DNA of 56,401 nt from an uncultured Clostridia bacterium (GCA_944375955.1 CALWBE010000020.1:1-56401), one strand, 5' to 3'; positions 9,594-18,686 are shown, counted from the stretch's first letter. Notes: a model not told the origin generated them from the sequence alone. Numbers and translations are program-made.

Positions 9594-10505
9594 ATGACAA
9601 CATATATGAACACTGCCAGAGCGAGAGCAATAGAATCTGCTCCGAAACTCGGAAGCATATCAGCAAAAAGAAAGAGAAAATGTTTAGCGCTTAATATTAT
9701 GCTGTATATTTCAGCCGGTGCCATCTGTCTGCTTTCAGTTTCGTTAATTGGATATATATTGTATAGGGGAATACCGCATATAACGTGGGATTTTATTTCC
9801 TCAAAACCGAGTTTTTTAAAAGGAACTGAAGGTATACTTCCCAGCATATTAAACACACTTTATATAATTTTTATGACACTTGCAGTTATTTTGCCGCTTG
9901 GTATAGGAGCAGCAATTTATCTTAATGAGTATGCAAAAAACAAAAAAGCGGTAAAAATGATAGAATTTGCAGCTGAAACTCTTTCAGGTATTCCTTCGAT
10001 AATATACGGCCTTGTAGGTATGCTTATATTTGTACAGATGTTTTCACTTGAGACAAGTCTTATAGCGGGAGCACTGACATTGGCAATAATGACACTTCCG
10101 ACGATTATGAGAACGACGCAGGAAAGCCTTAAAACTGTTCCGACAAATATAAGAGAAGGTTCTTTGGCACTTGGCGCCGGAAAATGGCATATGATAAGAA
10201 CAGTTGTGCTTCCGAGTTCGGTGGATGGAATAGTTACCGGAGCCATATTGTCAGCCGGCAGAATAGTAGGAGAAAGTGCGGCATTGCTTTTTACTGCAGG
10301 TACAGCAAACGAGATTTACGGAATAATAAACGCTGTTTTGCCGGGAAATGCGGGATCTACACTTACGGTATCATTGTATATGTATGCTAAAGAACGAGGC
10401 GAATTTGATTATGCGTTTGCTACGGCAGCTATACTTTTGATCCTTACATTTTTGATAAATATGCTTGCGGCGCTTTCATCAAAGCTGTTGAAAGGAAAAA
10501 GATAA
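9594..10505 (+). CDS. pstA: Phosphate ABC transporter permease PstA
   Basis: A 303-residue permease, the second half of the Pst channel. After a basic N-terminus of about 30 residues there are six hydrophobic segments. [13 protein letters not shown] and the EAA-type loop [17 protein letters not shown] parallel those of PstC. The start follows pstC by three bases and the stop is one base before pstB, so the genes are translationally linked. Confidence 0.96.
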   Translation: MTTYMNTARARAIESAPKLGSISAKRKRKCLALNIMLYISAGAICLLSVSLIGYILYRGIPHITWDFISSKPSFLKGTEGILPSILNTLYIIFMTLAVILPLGIGAAIYLNEYAKNKKAVKMIEFAAETLSGIPSIIYGLVGMLIFVQMFSLETSLIAGALTLAIMTLPTIMRTTQESLKTVPTNIREGSLALGAGKWHMIRTVVLPSSVDGIVTGAILSAGRIVGESAALLFTAGTANEIYGIINAVLPGNAGSTLTVSLYMYAKERGEFDYAFATAAILLILTFLINMLAALSSKLLKGKR

Positions 10506-10506
10506 C

Positions 10507-11259
10507 ATGAAGTATATTATTGAAGCAAGAGATCTTAATTTGTGGTATGGAAAAAACCACGCTCTTAAAGACATAAATATCGGTATTGAGAAAAACAGCA
10601 TAACTGCTCTTATAGGGCCATCGGGATGCGGGAAGTCTACATTTTTAAAGACGCTAAACCGTATGAATGATCTTGTAGATGAATGTCGCATAGAAGGAAG
10701 CGTACTGTTTGAAGGCATAGATATATACGGAAATATTGATGTTAATACTTTAAGAAAACGAGTTGGAATGGTATTTCAGAAGCCAAATCCTTTTCCGATG
10801 AGCATATATGACAATGTAGCATATGGTCCGAGAATTCATGGTATAAAATCAAAACATGATCTTGATGAAATAGTAGAAAGATCTTTAAGACAAGCGGCGA
10901 TTTGGGACGAGTGCCGCGACAGGCTGAAAAAGAATGCACAGGAACTTAGCGGAGGTCAGCAGCAACGTTTGTGCATAGCGCGTTCACTTGCCGTTGAACC
11001 AGAGATTTTGCTTATGGACGAACCGACAAGTGCACTTGACCCGATATCTACAGCAAAAATAGAAGAACTTGCTCTTGAACTGAGAAAAAAATACACAATC
11101 ATTACGGTAACACATAATATGCAGCAGGCAGAGAGGATAGCGGACAAGACGGCATTTTTCCTTCTCGGCGAGATGATAGAATATGATAAAACATCGAATA
11201 TTTTTTCAGATCCATCTGATAGCCGTACCAGAGATTATGTAAATGGGCGGTTCGGATAA
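10507..11259 (+). CDS. pstB: Phosphate ABC transporter ATPase
   Basis: A 250-residue cytoplasmic ATPase that powers the Pst importer. It has a Walker A motif GPSGCGKST (residues 37-45), PstB-type [20 protein letters not shown], the signature LSGGQQQR, and Walker [12 protein letters not shown]. Its length is normal for the family. A phoU gene, which commonly follows pstB, is absent here; the next gene has its own promoter. Confidence 0.97.
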   Translation: MKYIIEARDLNLWYGKNHALKDINIGIEKNSITALIGPSGCGKSTFLKTLNRMNDLVDECRIEGSVLFEGIDIYGNIDVNTLRKRVGMVFQKPNPFPMSIYDNVAYGPRIHGIKSKHDLDEIVERSLRQAAIWDECRDRLKKNAQELSGGQQQRLCIARSLAVEPEILLMDEPTSALDPISTAKIEELALELRKKYTIITVTHNMQQAERIADKTAFFLLGEMIEYDKTSNIFSDPSDSRTRDYVNGRFG

Positions 11260-11291
11260 AAAACATAAAAACACCGCCTGCACACCGGCAC

Positions 11292-11320
11292 TTGACATAA
11301 ATTTGACGCAGTATTATAAT
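11292..11320 (+). promoter_or_regulatory. Sigma-A-type promoter for the DUF4367-like lipoprotein gene
   Basis: Consensus TTGACA (11292-11297), a 17-base spacer and TATAAT (11315-11320), starting 33 bases after the pstB stop. It suggests the next gene is expressed independently of pst. Confidence 0.85.
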
Positions 11321-11369
11321 TATTTAAAACAGCTTCAGAAAGGTGCTTTTTAAAGCGGTGTATGTTATT

Positions 11370-11888
11370 ATGAATAAAATTGTAATATTATTTGCTTTTT
11401 TGCTTTTAACTTTATTAACTGTTTTTTCATGTGCGGCGGGAAAAGATCCCGGGATAGTCAAAGTATATGATACGGCAGAGGAAGCAGGTGAAGCATGTTG
11501 TCTTATGCCGGTAGAGTATGTTCCAGAAGGTTTTCATGTAAGCGCTTATAGAACTATATACGGACATGTTTCTGAAACTGAATATAAATCGGAAGATGCC
11601 GTTAAAGACGGTGAAAAAATCGCTGTGCTTCGTATTGTCAGTACAGAATATAAAACGGAGAATTTGTCCGGATTCACAGATATGGGGCTTGTGGAAGTGT
11701 TTTCTCCTTCAGATAAAACCGAATTTGAAATAGAAACAAGAGACGGTGTTTATGCTGCCGAATGGACGGAAACTTTCGGCGGTGATGAGTGCAATATTTC
11801 TTTTACATTGATAAACGGAGAAAATATAGAGGAATTTAAGAAATTGTTAGAAGAATCATCAAAATACATAGAAAATTCGCATAAATAA
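11370..11888 (+). CDS. Predicted lipoprotein, DUF4367-like
   Basis: A 172-residue exported protein of unknown function. The hydrophobic N-terminus ends in VFSC, a plausible though imperfect lipobox. The mature part contains EYVPEGFHVSAYRTIYG and a C-terminal AEWTETFGGDECNISF region that resemble the DUF4367 domain found in Clostridia envelope and anti-sigma-like proteins. The start is taken as ATG 11370, giving a signal peptide directly at the N-terminus; an in-frame GTG at 11343 would add nine residues. It sits after pstB but has a consensus promoter, so no phosphate role is implied. Confidence 0.7.
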   Translation: MNKIVILFAFLLLTLLTVFSCAAGKDPGIVKVYDTAEEAGEACCLMPVEYVPEGFHVSAYRTIYGHVSETEYKSEDAVKDGEKIAVLRIVSTEYKTENLSGFTDMGLVEVFSPSDKTEFEIETRDGVYAAEWTETFGGDECNISFTLINGENIEEFKKLLEESSKYIENSHK

Positions 11889-11908
11889 ATGCTTTTAAAT
11901 AAAAAAAC

Positions 11909-11931
11909 CTCCCATGCTAACGGCATGGGAG
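11909..11931. terminator. Bidirectional terminator between the lipoprotein and rubredoxin genes
   Basis: CTCCCATGC (11909-11917) pairs with GCATGGGAG (11923-11931) around a 5-base loop. It is flanked by A7 on the left and a T-rich run on the right, and lies between two convergent genes. Confidence 0.85.
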
Positions 11932-12040
11932 ATTTTGTTGTTATTTAACAGTAAAAACACCTTGCAAACCGATGCTCTATAACGGTGAAAAAACATGTAT
12001 AAAAAATACAAGTCTGTTTTAAAGTTAAATATAGAAAATA

Positions 12041-12193
12041 TTATTCCTTTTCAAAAGAGTCTTTAGGAAGACCGCAGATGGGACATACCCAATCTTCTGG
12101 GATATCTTCCCATGCTGTTCCGGCAGCTATTCCATTATCGGGATCTCCTATTTCCGGATCATATTCATATCCGCAGGGACATACGTATTTCAT
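12041..12193 (-). CDS. Rubredoxin with a CPCG iron motif
   Basis: A 50-residue cytoplasmic one-electron carrier. The fold signature [17 protein letters not shown] and the second iron knuckle CPICG are standard. The first knuckle is [10 protein letters not shown], with one residue between its cysteines instead of the usual two. ATG at 12193 follows AAAGGAGGC at good spacing. It is monocistronic and convergent with the lipoprotein gene. In anaerobes rubredoxins pass electrons to oxygen- and peroxide-reducing enzymes, but no partner is encoded nearby. Confidence 0.93.
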   Translation of the reverse strand: MKYVCPCGYEYDPEIGDPDNGIAAGTAWEDIPEDWVCPICGLPKDSFEKE

Positions 12194-12792
12194 GTTAAAG
12201 CCTCCTTTCACGAGTATTTTGCAACTTTATTGAAAAGTTCAGAATTAAGAAATATATAGCAAAGTATTTTATCAGGCACTGCTGCTGCGGAATTTGGCCG
12301 CCGCATAAGTGCGATATAAAATAAATGCAGAATATTGCGGTAAACCATAAGTGCCTGAGGCAATTGTATTTGATATGCAAATATCTTACAATGCCGTTTA
12401 TAAAATATACTATATAATAACAATATTATAATTTTATGAATGCGTTTATTTGTTAACAAACATATAAATATTGTAAAATATATTTCAAATAATATTTGTT
12501 TTATAATGATACATACATATTTGACGAACTTATATTAGTATGGTATAATATTTTAAATAAATCTTGCTGTATAAAGATTTTAGGACGATAACTGTACACC
12601 TTAGCTCGGACTGTGAAATTTACTTAAAAAAACGAACTTCAAGCAAAAAAGATTTTTTGCATGGCGGAATATTTAGAATACAAAATTTTGCAAGTGCAGA
12701 GCTATTCATTTTGTAGTATATTTGTACGTGTTATTTATAAATTCAATGAATTGTTTAAGACATAAAATAAAATTATGCAAGGAAACAAACGT
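12194..12792. other. 600-base AT-rich intergenic region with an inverted repeat
   Basis: No gene of convincing length was seen. An inverted repeat TCAGGCACT (12272-12280) / AGTGCCTGA (12350-12358) bounds an 87-base segment with a less AT-rich interior. A promoter at 12521-12549 is followed by an untranslated leader of about 235 bases before the glycosyltransferase gene. The leader contains a short perfect hairpin (GCAAAAAA at 12643 with TTTTTTGC at 12653). Confidence 0.5.
12521..12549 (+). promoter_or_regulatory. Promoter for the glycosyltransferase genes
   Basis: TTGACG (12521-12526), a 17-base spacer and TATAAT (12544-12549) with an upstream TGG. The predicted transcript has a leader of about 235 bases. 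Confidence 0.75.
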
Positions 12793-13611
12793 ATGGAAAA
12801 ATACAGTGTTTTGATGTCATTATATATAAAGGAAGATCCGGAATATTTAAAACAGGCTGTAAACAGTATGATTTTTCAGACGGTAAAACCCGATGAAATA
12901 GTAATTATAAAAGACGGACCGCTGACAGATAATCTTGAGCGAGTTCTTAATGACTTTGAAAAGCAATATCCGGGGTTTTTTAATATTGTTTCTTTCAAAG
13001 AAAATTTAGGTTTAGGTACAGCTCTAAATATTGGACTTGAACAGTGTAAAAATGAACTTGTCGCGAGAATGGATACCGATGACATTTCAAAACCTGACAG
13101 ATGTGAAAAACAGCTTAAAAGATTTGAAGAAAACACGTCGCTTGATATAGTGGGAAGCGCAATAGATGAGTTTTGGAATAATCCTGAAAATATTATATGT
13201 TCACGGAGAGTTCCGGCCGGACATAAAGAGATATATGAATTTTCAAAAAGGCGAAGTGCATTCAACCATCCCACGGTAATGTATAAAAAGAGCAAAGTTT
13301 TAGCTTTGGGAGGATACAGCAATTTAAGGCGAAATCAGGATGTTGAGCTTTTTGGCAGAATGCTTTTTGCCGGCTGCCGTGGTGAAAATCTTACAGAATC
13401 CTTATTGCTTTTCAGAACAAATAAAAATCTGATGAAAAGGCGAAAGAGCTGGGCAAATACAATAAGTTATATAGGTACTATATTCAAGTTTTACCGTATG
13501 GGTTATGCTGGGCTTTGTGATCTTTTTGCAGTAACTGTTGCGCAAATGGTCATTTTTTTAATACCGCTGAGACTCCAAGGTTATATATATAAAAAATTTT
13601 TAAGAAAGTGA
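12793..13611 (+). CDS. Family 2 glycosyltransferase
   Basis: A 272-residue GT-A fold glycosyltransferase. The N-terminal nucleotide-sugar domain contains MSLYIKEDPEYLKQAV and the acidic metal site ARMDTDDISKP (DxDD). The C-terminal 40 residues are hydrophobic and basic, suggesting membrane attachment. ATG 12793 is chosen because AAGGA lies nine bases upstream; an ATG at 12775 would add six residues and has no ribosome site. Related enzymes (WaaE/KdtX and rhamnosyltransferase-like) build cell-surface glycans, but donor and acceptor cannot be inferred. It is followed 43 bases later by a second glycosyltransferase. Confidence 0.88.
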   Translation: MEKYSVLMSLYIKEDPEYLKQAVNSMIFQTVKPDEIVIIKDGPLTDNLERVLNDFEKQYPGFFNIVSFKENLGLGTALNIGLEQCKNELVARMDTDDISKPDRCEKQLKRFEENTSLDIVGSAIDEFWNNPENIICSRRVPAGHKEIYEFSKRRSAFNHPTVMYKKSKVLALGGYSNLRRNQDVELFGRMLFAGCRGENLTESLLLFRTNKNLMKRRKSWANTISYIGTIFKFYRMGYAGLCDLFAVTVAQMVIFLIPLRLQGYIYKKFLRK

Positions 13612-13654
13612 CTGCTACAAAAATAAATATGTAGCTGCGGGGAGTTGCGAGATT

Positions 13655-14701
13655 ATGAAAGATGCATTAATTTCAGTTGTTGTTCCAGTATATAATGTTG
13701 AGAATGTGTTGCATTACTGTGTGGATTCATTACTTGAGCAGACATACAAAAATTTGGAAATAATACTTGTAGACGACGGCTCATCAGACTCTAGCGGAAA
13801 AATATGCGACGATTACGCGGCAAAGCACGAGAATATAATTGCTTTGCATAAGGTTAACGGCGGACAGAGCAGTGCTCGTAACATGGGTATAGAGCGTGCT
13901 TCCGGTGAATATATCGGTTTTATAGATAGTGATGACTGGATAAATGCCGGAATGTATCAATATCTTTATGATCTTATAATAAAGTACGGTGCAGATATTG
14001 CAGGGGTAAAAAGGATAAGCGTGTTTAACCATAGCTGTGTCAGTTTAAAGCAGCCAAAAGAGCGTATTTCGGAAAAGCGGGGCAGACAAGTTTTGCAGTA
14101 TTATATGGAAGAATCCGTAAAAAACGGCGGTTCGTCCGTATGTCTGTGCCTTTTTTCTGCCAAGGTGATATGTGGAGTTAGGTTCAGAGACGGAAAAATA
14201 TATGAGGACATAGATTTTAAATATAAAGTTATGGAGAAAGCAGGCATATATGTTGAGAGCAATCAAATAATGTACTATTATCTCCAGTCTCAGTCCAGTA
14301 CGTCTCTTGCAAGTTTTAAGTATAGGGATTACGAACTTATTGAGGCAACTCGTATACTTGTAGATCTCAGCAAAAATGAAAGTTATGGAAGTGTTCATTA
14401 TCTTTCAATGGTAAGACTTGCAAGATCGTCTTTTTCTCTTCTTTCAAGAATAGCTTATCTCGGATTTGACTGCAGCGTATCAAAAAGTGACAGAACAGCG
14501 ATTATAAGAGATCTTACAAACAGACTTAGAAAAGATTATTTTTTTCTGCTTGCATCGCCAATGCCTGTAAACCGCAAAATTATGATGAGCCTTATATGTA
14601 TCAATATAAATTGTCTTAGAGTGCCGCTTAGAATATATGAAAAAATAAGGCTCAAAATACGAGGGAAAAACGTAAAACTTACAGATCAAATTGCGCATTA
14701 A
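13655..14701 (+). CDS. Family 2 glycosyltransferase
   Basis: A 348-residue GT-A glycosyltransferase. It begins with the classic SVVVPVYNVENVL, followed by LVDDGSSDSSGKICDDYA, GGQSSARNMGIERASGEY and the metal site FIDSDDW near residues 91-97. The C-terminal half is variable, as is usual for acceptor-binding regions. It lies in one unit with the preceding glycosyltransferase, so the two probably act on the same cell-surface polysaccharide or teichoic-acid-like polymer (inference). Confidence 0.9.
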   Translation: MKDALISVVVPVYNVENVLHYCVDSLLEQTYKNLEIILVDDGSSDSSGKICDDYAAKHENIIALHKVNGGQSSARNMGIERASGEYIGFIDSDDWINAGMYQYLYDLIIKYGADIAGVKRISVFNHSCVSLKQPKERISEKRGRQVLQYYMEESVKNGGSSVCLCLFSAKVICGVRFRDGKIYEDIDFKYKVMEKAGIYVESNQIMYYYLQSQSSTSLASFKYRDYELIEATRILVDLSKNESYGSVHYLSMVRLARSSFSLLSRIAYLGFDCSVSKSDRTAIIRDLTNRLRKDYFFLLASPMPVNRKIMMSLICININCLRVPLRIYEKIRLKIRGKNVKLTDQIAH

Positions 14702-14783
14702 TTAAAAGACTGTTGTTCAAAGAACATACAGTGTATATATGTGTTGTTTTTATTGCATAAAGCGATAACTTGCTGAGTATTTG

Positions 14784-14812
14784 TTGAAATAAAATTCTGC
14801 CGGATGTATAAT
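14784..14812 (+). promoter_or_regulatory. Promoter upstream of the isomerase gene, overlapping palindromes
   Basis: TTGAAA (14784-14789), a 17-base spacer and TATAAT (14807-14812). The -10 box is the left arm of TATAATCT/AGATTATA (14807-14814, 14824-14831), which interlocks with CTGCGT/ACGCAG. This could be an operator. Confidence 0.6.
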
Positions 14813-14947
14813 CTCTGCGTTGAAGATTATACGCAGTTAAAGCTTATGGTGGTATAATATAATAATATTTAAAATTACGGCTGTATTTTGAAAAAATTGA
14901 TATGGCTGTCATAAAATTTAGAATATTTGAAGGGACGGTAATTTGAG

Positions 14948-15793
14948 ATGGTGAAATTTAAGTTAAGCGCTTTTGCCGATGAGTATTCTCCGAATTTTGA
15001 CAAACAGCTTGAGGGACTTAGGAAAAACGGTGTTGAAATGATGGAAATACGAGGCGTTGACGGCACGAATATTGCAGATATAACGACTGAAAAGGCAAAA
15101 GAAATCAAGTTAAAGCTTGACAAGTCCGGAATAAAAGTATCTGCAATAGGATCTCCGCTCGGTAAGATAAAGATAACCGATCCGATAGAGCCGCATCTTG
15201 ATCAGCTTCGCCGTGTTATTGAAATCGCAAAAATACTTGATACAAAGCGTATTCGTATGTTCAGTTTTTATATGCCTGAAGGAGAAAAGCCGGAGAAATA
15301 TCGTGACGAGGTATTTAAGCGTCTTGAAAAAATGCTTGAAATAGCGGAATCTGAAGGAATCAGCCTTTGTCATGAAAACGAAAAAGGAATATATGGAGAT
15401 ATACCGGAAAGATGCGCTGAAATATTTGAACATTTCGGTAATCGCCTAAAAGGCGTTTTCGATCACGCAAACTTCTTGAATGTGGGAGCTGAACCTTATC
15501 CTTACGGATATGAACTTTTGAAAAAGCATATTACATATTTTCATATAAAAGACGCAGTAGGAAATGAAATTTATCCAGCGGGCAAGGGAGACGGAAGGAT
15601 TCCCGAGACTATAGAGAGGATAAAAAGCGATTTTGACGGAGAAGTGATTCTTACTGTTGAGCCGCACCTTTTTGCTTTTATAGGTCTTGACAAGCTGGAA
15701 AATACAAATGAAAAGATCAAAAAGCCGTTTAGTGATTCCGAAGAGGCATTTGGAGTTGCAGTAAACGCCATAAAAGAAATAATAAAACAGTAA
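14948..15793 (+). CDS. Sugar phosphate isomerase/epimerase (xylose isomerase-like TIM barrel)
   Basis: A 281-residue AP-endonuclease-2-like TIM barrel. Metal-ligand candidates are the Glu/His of ISLCHENEKGIYG, the Asp/His of GVFDHANFLNVG, the His of YFHIKDAVG and the Glu of LTVEPHLFAF. These positions match the hydroxypyruvate isomerase/IolE/tagatose epimerase superfamily. The exact substrate is unknown. It ends 13 bases before the CPBP-DUF4375 gene and probably shares a transcript with it. Confidence 0.88.
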   Translation: MVKFKLSAFADEYSPNFDKQLEGLRKNGVEMMEIRGVDGTNIADITTEKAKEIKLKLDKSGIKVSAIGSPLGKIKITDPIEPHLDQLRRVIEIAKILDTKRIRMFSFYMPEGEKPEKYRDEVFKRLEKMLEIAESEGISLCHENEKGIYGDIPERCAEIFEHFGNRLKGVFDHANFLNVGAEPYPYGYELLKKHITYFHIKDAVGNEIYPAGKGDGRIPETIERIKSDFDGEVILTVEPHLFAFIGLDKLENTNEKIKKPFSDSEEAFGVAVNAIKEIIKQ

Positions 15794-15806
15794 AAAGCAA
15801 AAAGAA

Positions 15807-17093
15807 ATGTCTGAAAAGGGTCTGTATCGGAAATTTTTTTCTCTCAGCTGTGGGTTGATAATGGCAGTACTGCTTTGCGCCGCGCGTTTTTTTGTAATAT
15901 ATATTTTTGATAATTATTTTTTGGAAAAAGCAGCATTAAGTGGTTTTTATGGCATATTTGCGTCAGAAGCAGTAAAAATATTAGCATGGCTTGTACTGTT
16001 TGGACTATATGATTTTCTGTTTGTTAGGAAGAAAAAAAGTTCGTTTGAGAATCTAATACCGTTGCCGATAGCTGCGGTATATTTCGGGGCATATTTTTTA
16101 TCGGCTGCGTTTCAGGCCGTTTTTAGCTATATTTTTAATTCTCCTAAAGGTTATCAGACATTGTTTTTTTCATCTAATAAATTCAGTGAGATTGCGCTGC
16201 TTTTCATAGTAACAGCACTGATGGTTCCGGCAGTGGAGGAATACGTCTTTCGACGCGTTATTCTGAGAAGCTTTGCTGAATTTGGCTTCTGCACTGCGGC
16301 GTTGTGCTCGTCTGCGGTTTTTGCTGCATGCCACAGCCCGGATAATATGGTGTATGCGTTTGTGTTCGGCATTGCGCTTTCATATCTTGCCGCAGCCCGC
16401 GGCTGCCGCGTGTCATTTTTAGCTCATGCGTTAAATAATGCGCTGGCGCTAAGCATTTCACTTGCAGAAGAACGGCTGCCGGAAAAAATCAGTTTTGTCT
16501 TGACGGTTTTCTATATTTTAGTGTGCTTTGCGGGAATAATTTCGCTTATTTTTCTGGCAGTGTTTGTATTGAGACGTATAAAGATAACAAAAAATAAAAA
16601 TGAAGTTTTGGAGACTTGTATGAAAATTAATGAAATTTGGAATATAAAAGAAAAACAAGAGTTTGTCACAGAAATGTTTGAGTATATATCAGAAAAATGC
16701 AAGAACGGAGAAAAAATAGAAGACTTGAATGATAAGCAGAGGGTGTTTTATATTGTGCAGACACTTGAAATGGAAGTTAATAATGGTGGCTTTTCTCAGT
16801 TCTTCTTTAATTCAAATGGTATTTTTGCAGGCGAACTTATTTCATCTTTTAAAAAAATTAGAGCTATCAAAACAGCAGAAATTTGTAAAAAAGCCGTTAG
16901 CATATTTGGGGATAAAATTTACGCGGACAGAAATGAATTACAAGATTTCTTAGTTCCGGATGATGAAGAAGAGGAAGAAAAGATTGAAGAAATTCTTAAT
17001 GAATGCGATGACGCCTTCTTTGAATACGAAGATGATTTGACAGAATTAAATTATCAGTTTATCATCGATAATAAAGAATCATTTTTAAATTAA
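15807..17093 (+). CDS. CPBP intramembrane protease fused to a DUF4375 domain
   Basis: A 428-residue protein in two parts. Residues 1-258 are a multi-pass CPBP (CAAX protease/bacteriocin-processing) domain with all three motifs: EEYVFR (144-149), FAACH (172-176) and HALNN (207-211), so it should be a competent glutamate/histidine-dependent membrane protease. Residues 272-428 form a soluble acidic DUF4375-like domain, with TLEMEVNNGGFSQFFFNS as its hallmark and an Asp/Glu-rich loop near the end. The two are joined in frame by a short basic linker. Met272 (base 16620) could act as an internal start, so a separate DUF4375 protein may also be made. The DUF4375 half is visibly more AT-rich. No immunity or bacteriocin partner is adjacent. 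Confidence 0.85.
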   Translation: MSEKGLYRKFFSLSCGLIMAVLLCAARFFVIYIFDNYFLEKAALSGFYGIFASEAVKILAWLVLFGLYDFLFVRKKKSSFENLIPLPIAAVYFGAYFLSAAFQAVFSYIFNSPKGYQTLFFSSNKFSEIALLFIVTALMVPAVEEYVFRRVILRSFAEFGFCTAALCSSAVFAACHSPDNMVYAFVFGIALSYLAAARGCRVSFLAHALNNALALSISLAEERLPEKISFVLTVFYILVCFAGIISLIFLAVFVLRRIKITKNKNEVLETCMKINEIWNIKEKQEFVTEMFEYISEKCKNGEKIEDLNDKQRVFYIVQTLEMEVNNGGFSQFFFNSNGIFAGELISSFKKIRAIKTAEICKKAVSIFGDKIYADRNELQDFLVPDDEEEEEKIEEILNECDDAFFEYEDDLTELNYQFIIDNKESFLN

Positions 17094-17167
17094 AATAAAT
17101 TATTTTTTAATTCTGATTTGATACGAAATATTATTTAGAAAGAATAGCTTCAGATTATACGGCCTTT

Positions 17168-17677
17168 ATGGAAATTAAAAAAAGTCATGAGTATTATATG
17201 AAAGCGGCATTAGGCCGCGCTGCCACAGCGGCAAAATATGGTGAGATACCTGTCGGTGCCGTGATAGTTTACAAAGGAAGGATAATTTCCGGCGGCAGAA
17301 ACCGCAGGGAAGGCGCAAAATGCGCGACTTGCCATGCGGAGATGTCAGCGATTGAATCGGCGTGCAGAAAACTTGGAGGATGGCGTCTTTTTGAATGCGA
17401 TATGTATGTAACGCTTGAGCCTTGCCCTATGTGTGCTGGAGCAGTAATAAATTCGAGAATAAAGAATCTTTATATAGGGACTGCCGATCCTAAGGCAGGA
17501 TCGTTCGGGAGCGTAATAAATTTCAATGATTTGCCGTACAATCACAAACCGAATATTGTTTATGGCATATGCGAGAATGAATGCTCAAGAATATTAAAGG
17601 ATTTCTTTTCACAGCTTAGGAAAAGGAAAAGGGAAAAGAAAAAGATGTTAAAAAAGGTGAATGTCGATGAACAATAA
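17168..17677 (+). CDS. tadA: tRNA-specific adenosine deaminase
   Basis: A 169-residue zinc deaminase that converts A34 of tRNA-Arg(ACG) to inosine. The catalytic HAE (residues 56-58) and zinc-binding PCPMC (85-89) are intact. The C-terminus is a basic Lys/Arg-rich tail. The ATG has no obvious Shine-Dalgarno sequence. In many Bacillota tadA is followed by the SRP RNA gene and dnaX; here it overlaps an oxidoreductase gene instead. GuaD-type deaminases are related, but HAE/PCPMC spacing and the TADPKAGSFGS segment favour TadA. Confidence 0.93.
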   Translation: MEIKKSHEYYMKAALGRAATAAKYGEIPVGAVIVYKGRIISGGRNRREGAKCATCHAEMSAIESACRKLGGWRLFECDMYVTLEPCPMCAGAVINSRIKNLYIGTADPKAGSFGSVINFNDLPYNHKPNIVYGICENECSRILKDFFSQLRKRKREKKKMLKKVNVDEQ

Positions 17678-18686
17678 AAGAAAGACAGGCATAATTGGCT
17701 GCGGAAGCATTTTTCACACACATGTAGCCGCTATAAATTCGCTTTGTATTTCGGATATAACAGCCGTTTGTGATATTCGTGAAGATCGTCTGAATGATGC
17801 TGCAAAACTATGCCCCGGTGCAAAAAGATATACTGACTATAAGAAACTTTTGTCAGAATCAGACGCAGAAGTGATTCATATATGCACACCGCATTATCTT
17901 CATGCTGAGATGGCAATTGCTGCATTAATGAGCGGACATGACGTATATCTTGAAAAGCCGTGTGCGATGAACCCGCCGGAAGCAAAGAAAATAATAGACG
18001 CGTCAGACAAGTCGGGGCGAAAGGTATGTGTTTCGTTTCAGAACCGACTTGTCAATACTACCGCAGAGGCAAAGAAAATAGCAGAAAGTGGCAGCATGGG
18101 AAAGCTTCTTGGAGCAAAAGGAATAGTTACATGGCATCGTGAAGGAGCGTATTATACAGAGAGTGGCTGGAGAGGAAATTTTGCTACTGAAGGCGGAGGA
18201 GTACTGATGAATCAGTCTATTCATACGCTTGATTTGATGTATTATTTTCTTGGTGAAGCTGAAATCGTAAGAGGTGGTGCATTTTTAAATAAAAATTTTG
18301 ATATAACAGAAGTAGAAGACACTGCAGAGGCATATATAAAATTCAAAAGCGGAGCGTCAGGGATATTTTACGCCACAAACTGCAATGTGGTCGATTCGCC
18401 TATTGAACTCGAATTATATTTTGAGAAGGGCAGTCTTTTAATAAGAAATGATACTCTTTATCGCTGCATTGGTGATGAATTTACGGCGATATGTAAAAAT
18501 GAAAATATAATTGACGGGAAAAAATATTGGGGAAACGGTCATGTACGTATGATCTCGTCATTTTATTCGGCACTGTCGGGAGGTAACGATTATTACTGCG
18601 ATATACGCGATGCCGTTCAGGTTTTGGATATAATTTCAGAAATATATAAAAATTCAGAAATAAAACCTCCATATCTTAAAATATGA
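17667..18686 (+). CDS. Gfo/Idh/MocA-family oxidoreductase
   Basis: A 339-residue NAD(P)-dependent sugar or inositol dehydrogenase-like enzyme. It has the Rossmann glycine motif IIGCGSIFHTHV, the YLEKPCAMNPPEA segment holding the catalytic Lys of the EKP motif, and GGGVLMNQSIHTLDLMYYFLG in the C-terminal domain with the conserved Asp/His. The ATG at 17667 is chosen because AGGTGA lies six bases upstream; an ATG two codons earlier is too close to it. The gene overlaps the tadA stop by 11 bases. The substrate is unknown. Confidence 0.9.
   Translation: MNNKRKTGIIGCGSIFHTHVAAINSLCISDITAVCDIREDRLNDAAKLCPGAKRYTDYKKLLSESDAEVIHICTPHYLHAEMAIAALMSGHDVYLEKPCAMNPPEAKKIIDASDKSGRKVCVSFQNRLVNTTAEAKKIAESGSMGKLLGAKGIVTWHREGAYYTESGWRGNFATEGGGVLMNQSIHTLDLMYYFLGEAEIVRGGAFLNKNFDITEVEDTAEAYIKFKSGASGIFYATNCNVVDSPIELELYFEKGSLLIRNDTLYRCIGDEFTAICKNENIIDGKKYWGNGHVRMISSFYSALSGGNDYYCDIRDAVQVLDIISEIYKNSEIKPPYLKI

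Noticed and set aside
12643..12660. GCAAAAAA/TTTTTTGC hairpin as a terminator
   Set aside because: It lacks a T tail and would stop transcription before the glycosyltransferase genes; kept only as a leader structure.
17678..17760. SRP RNA gene after tadA
   Set aside because: This is the common Bacillota position, but the sequence is coding for the oxidoreductase and no SRP apical loop is present.
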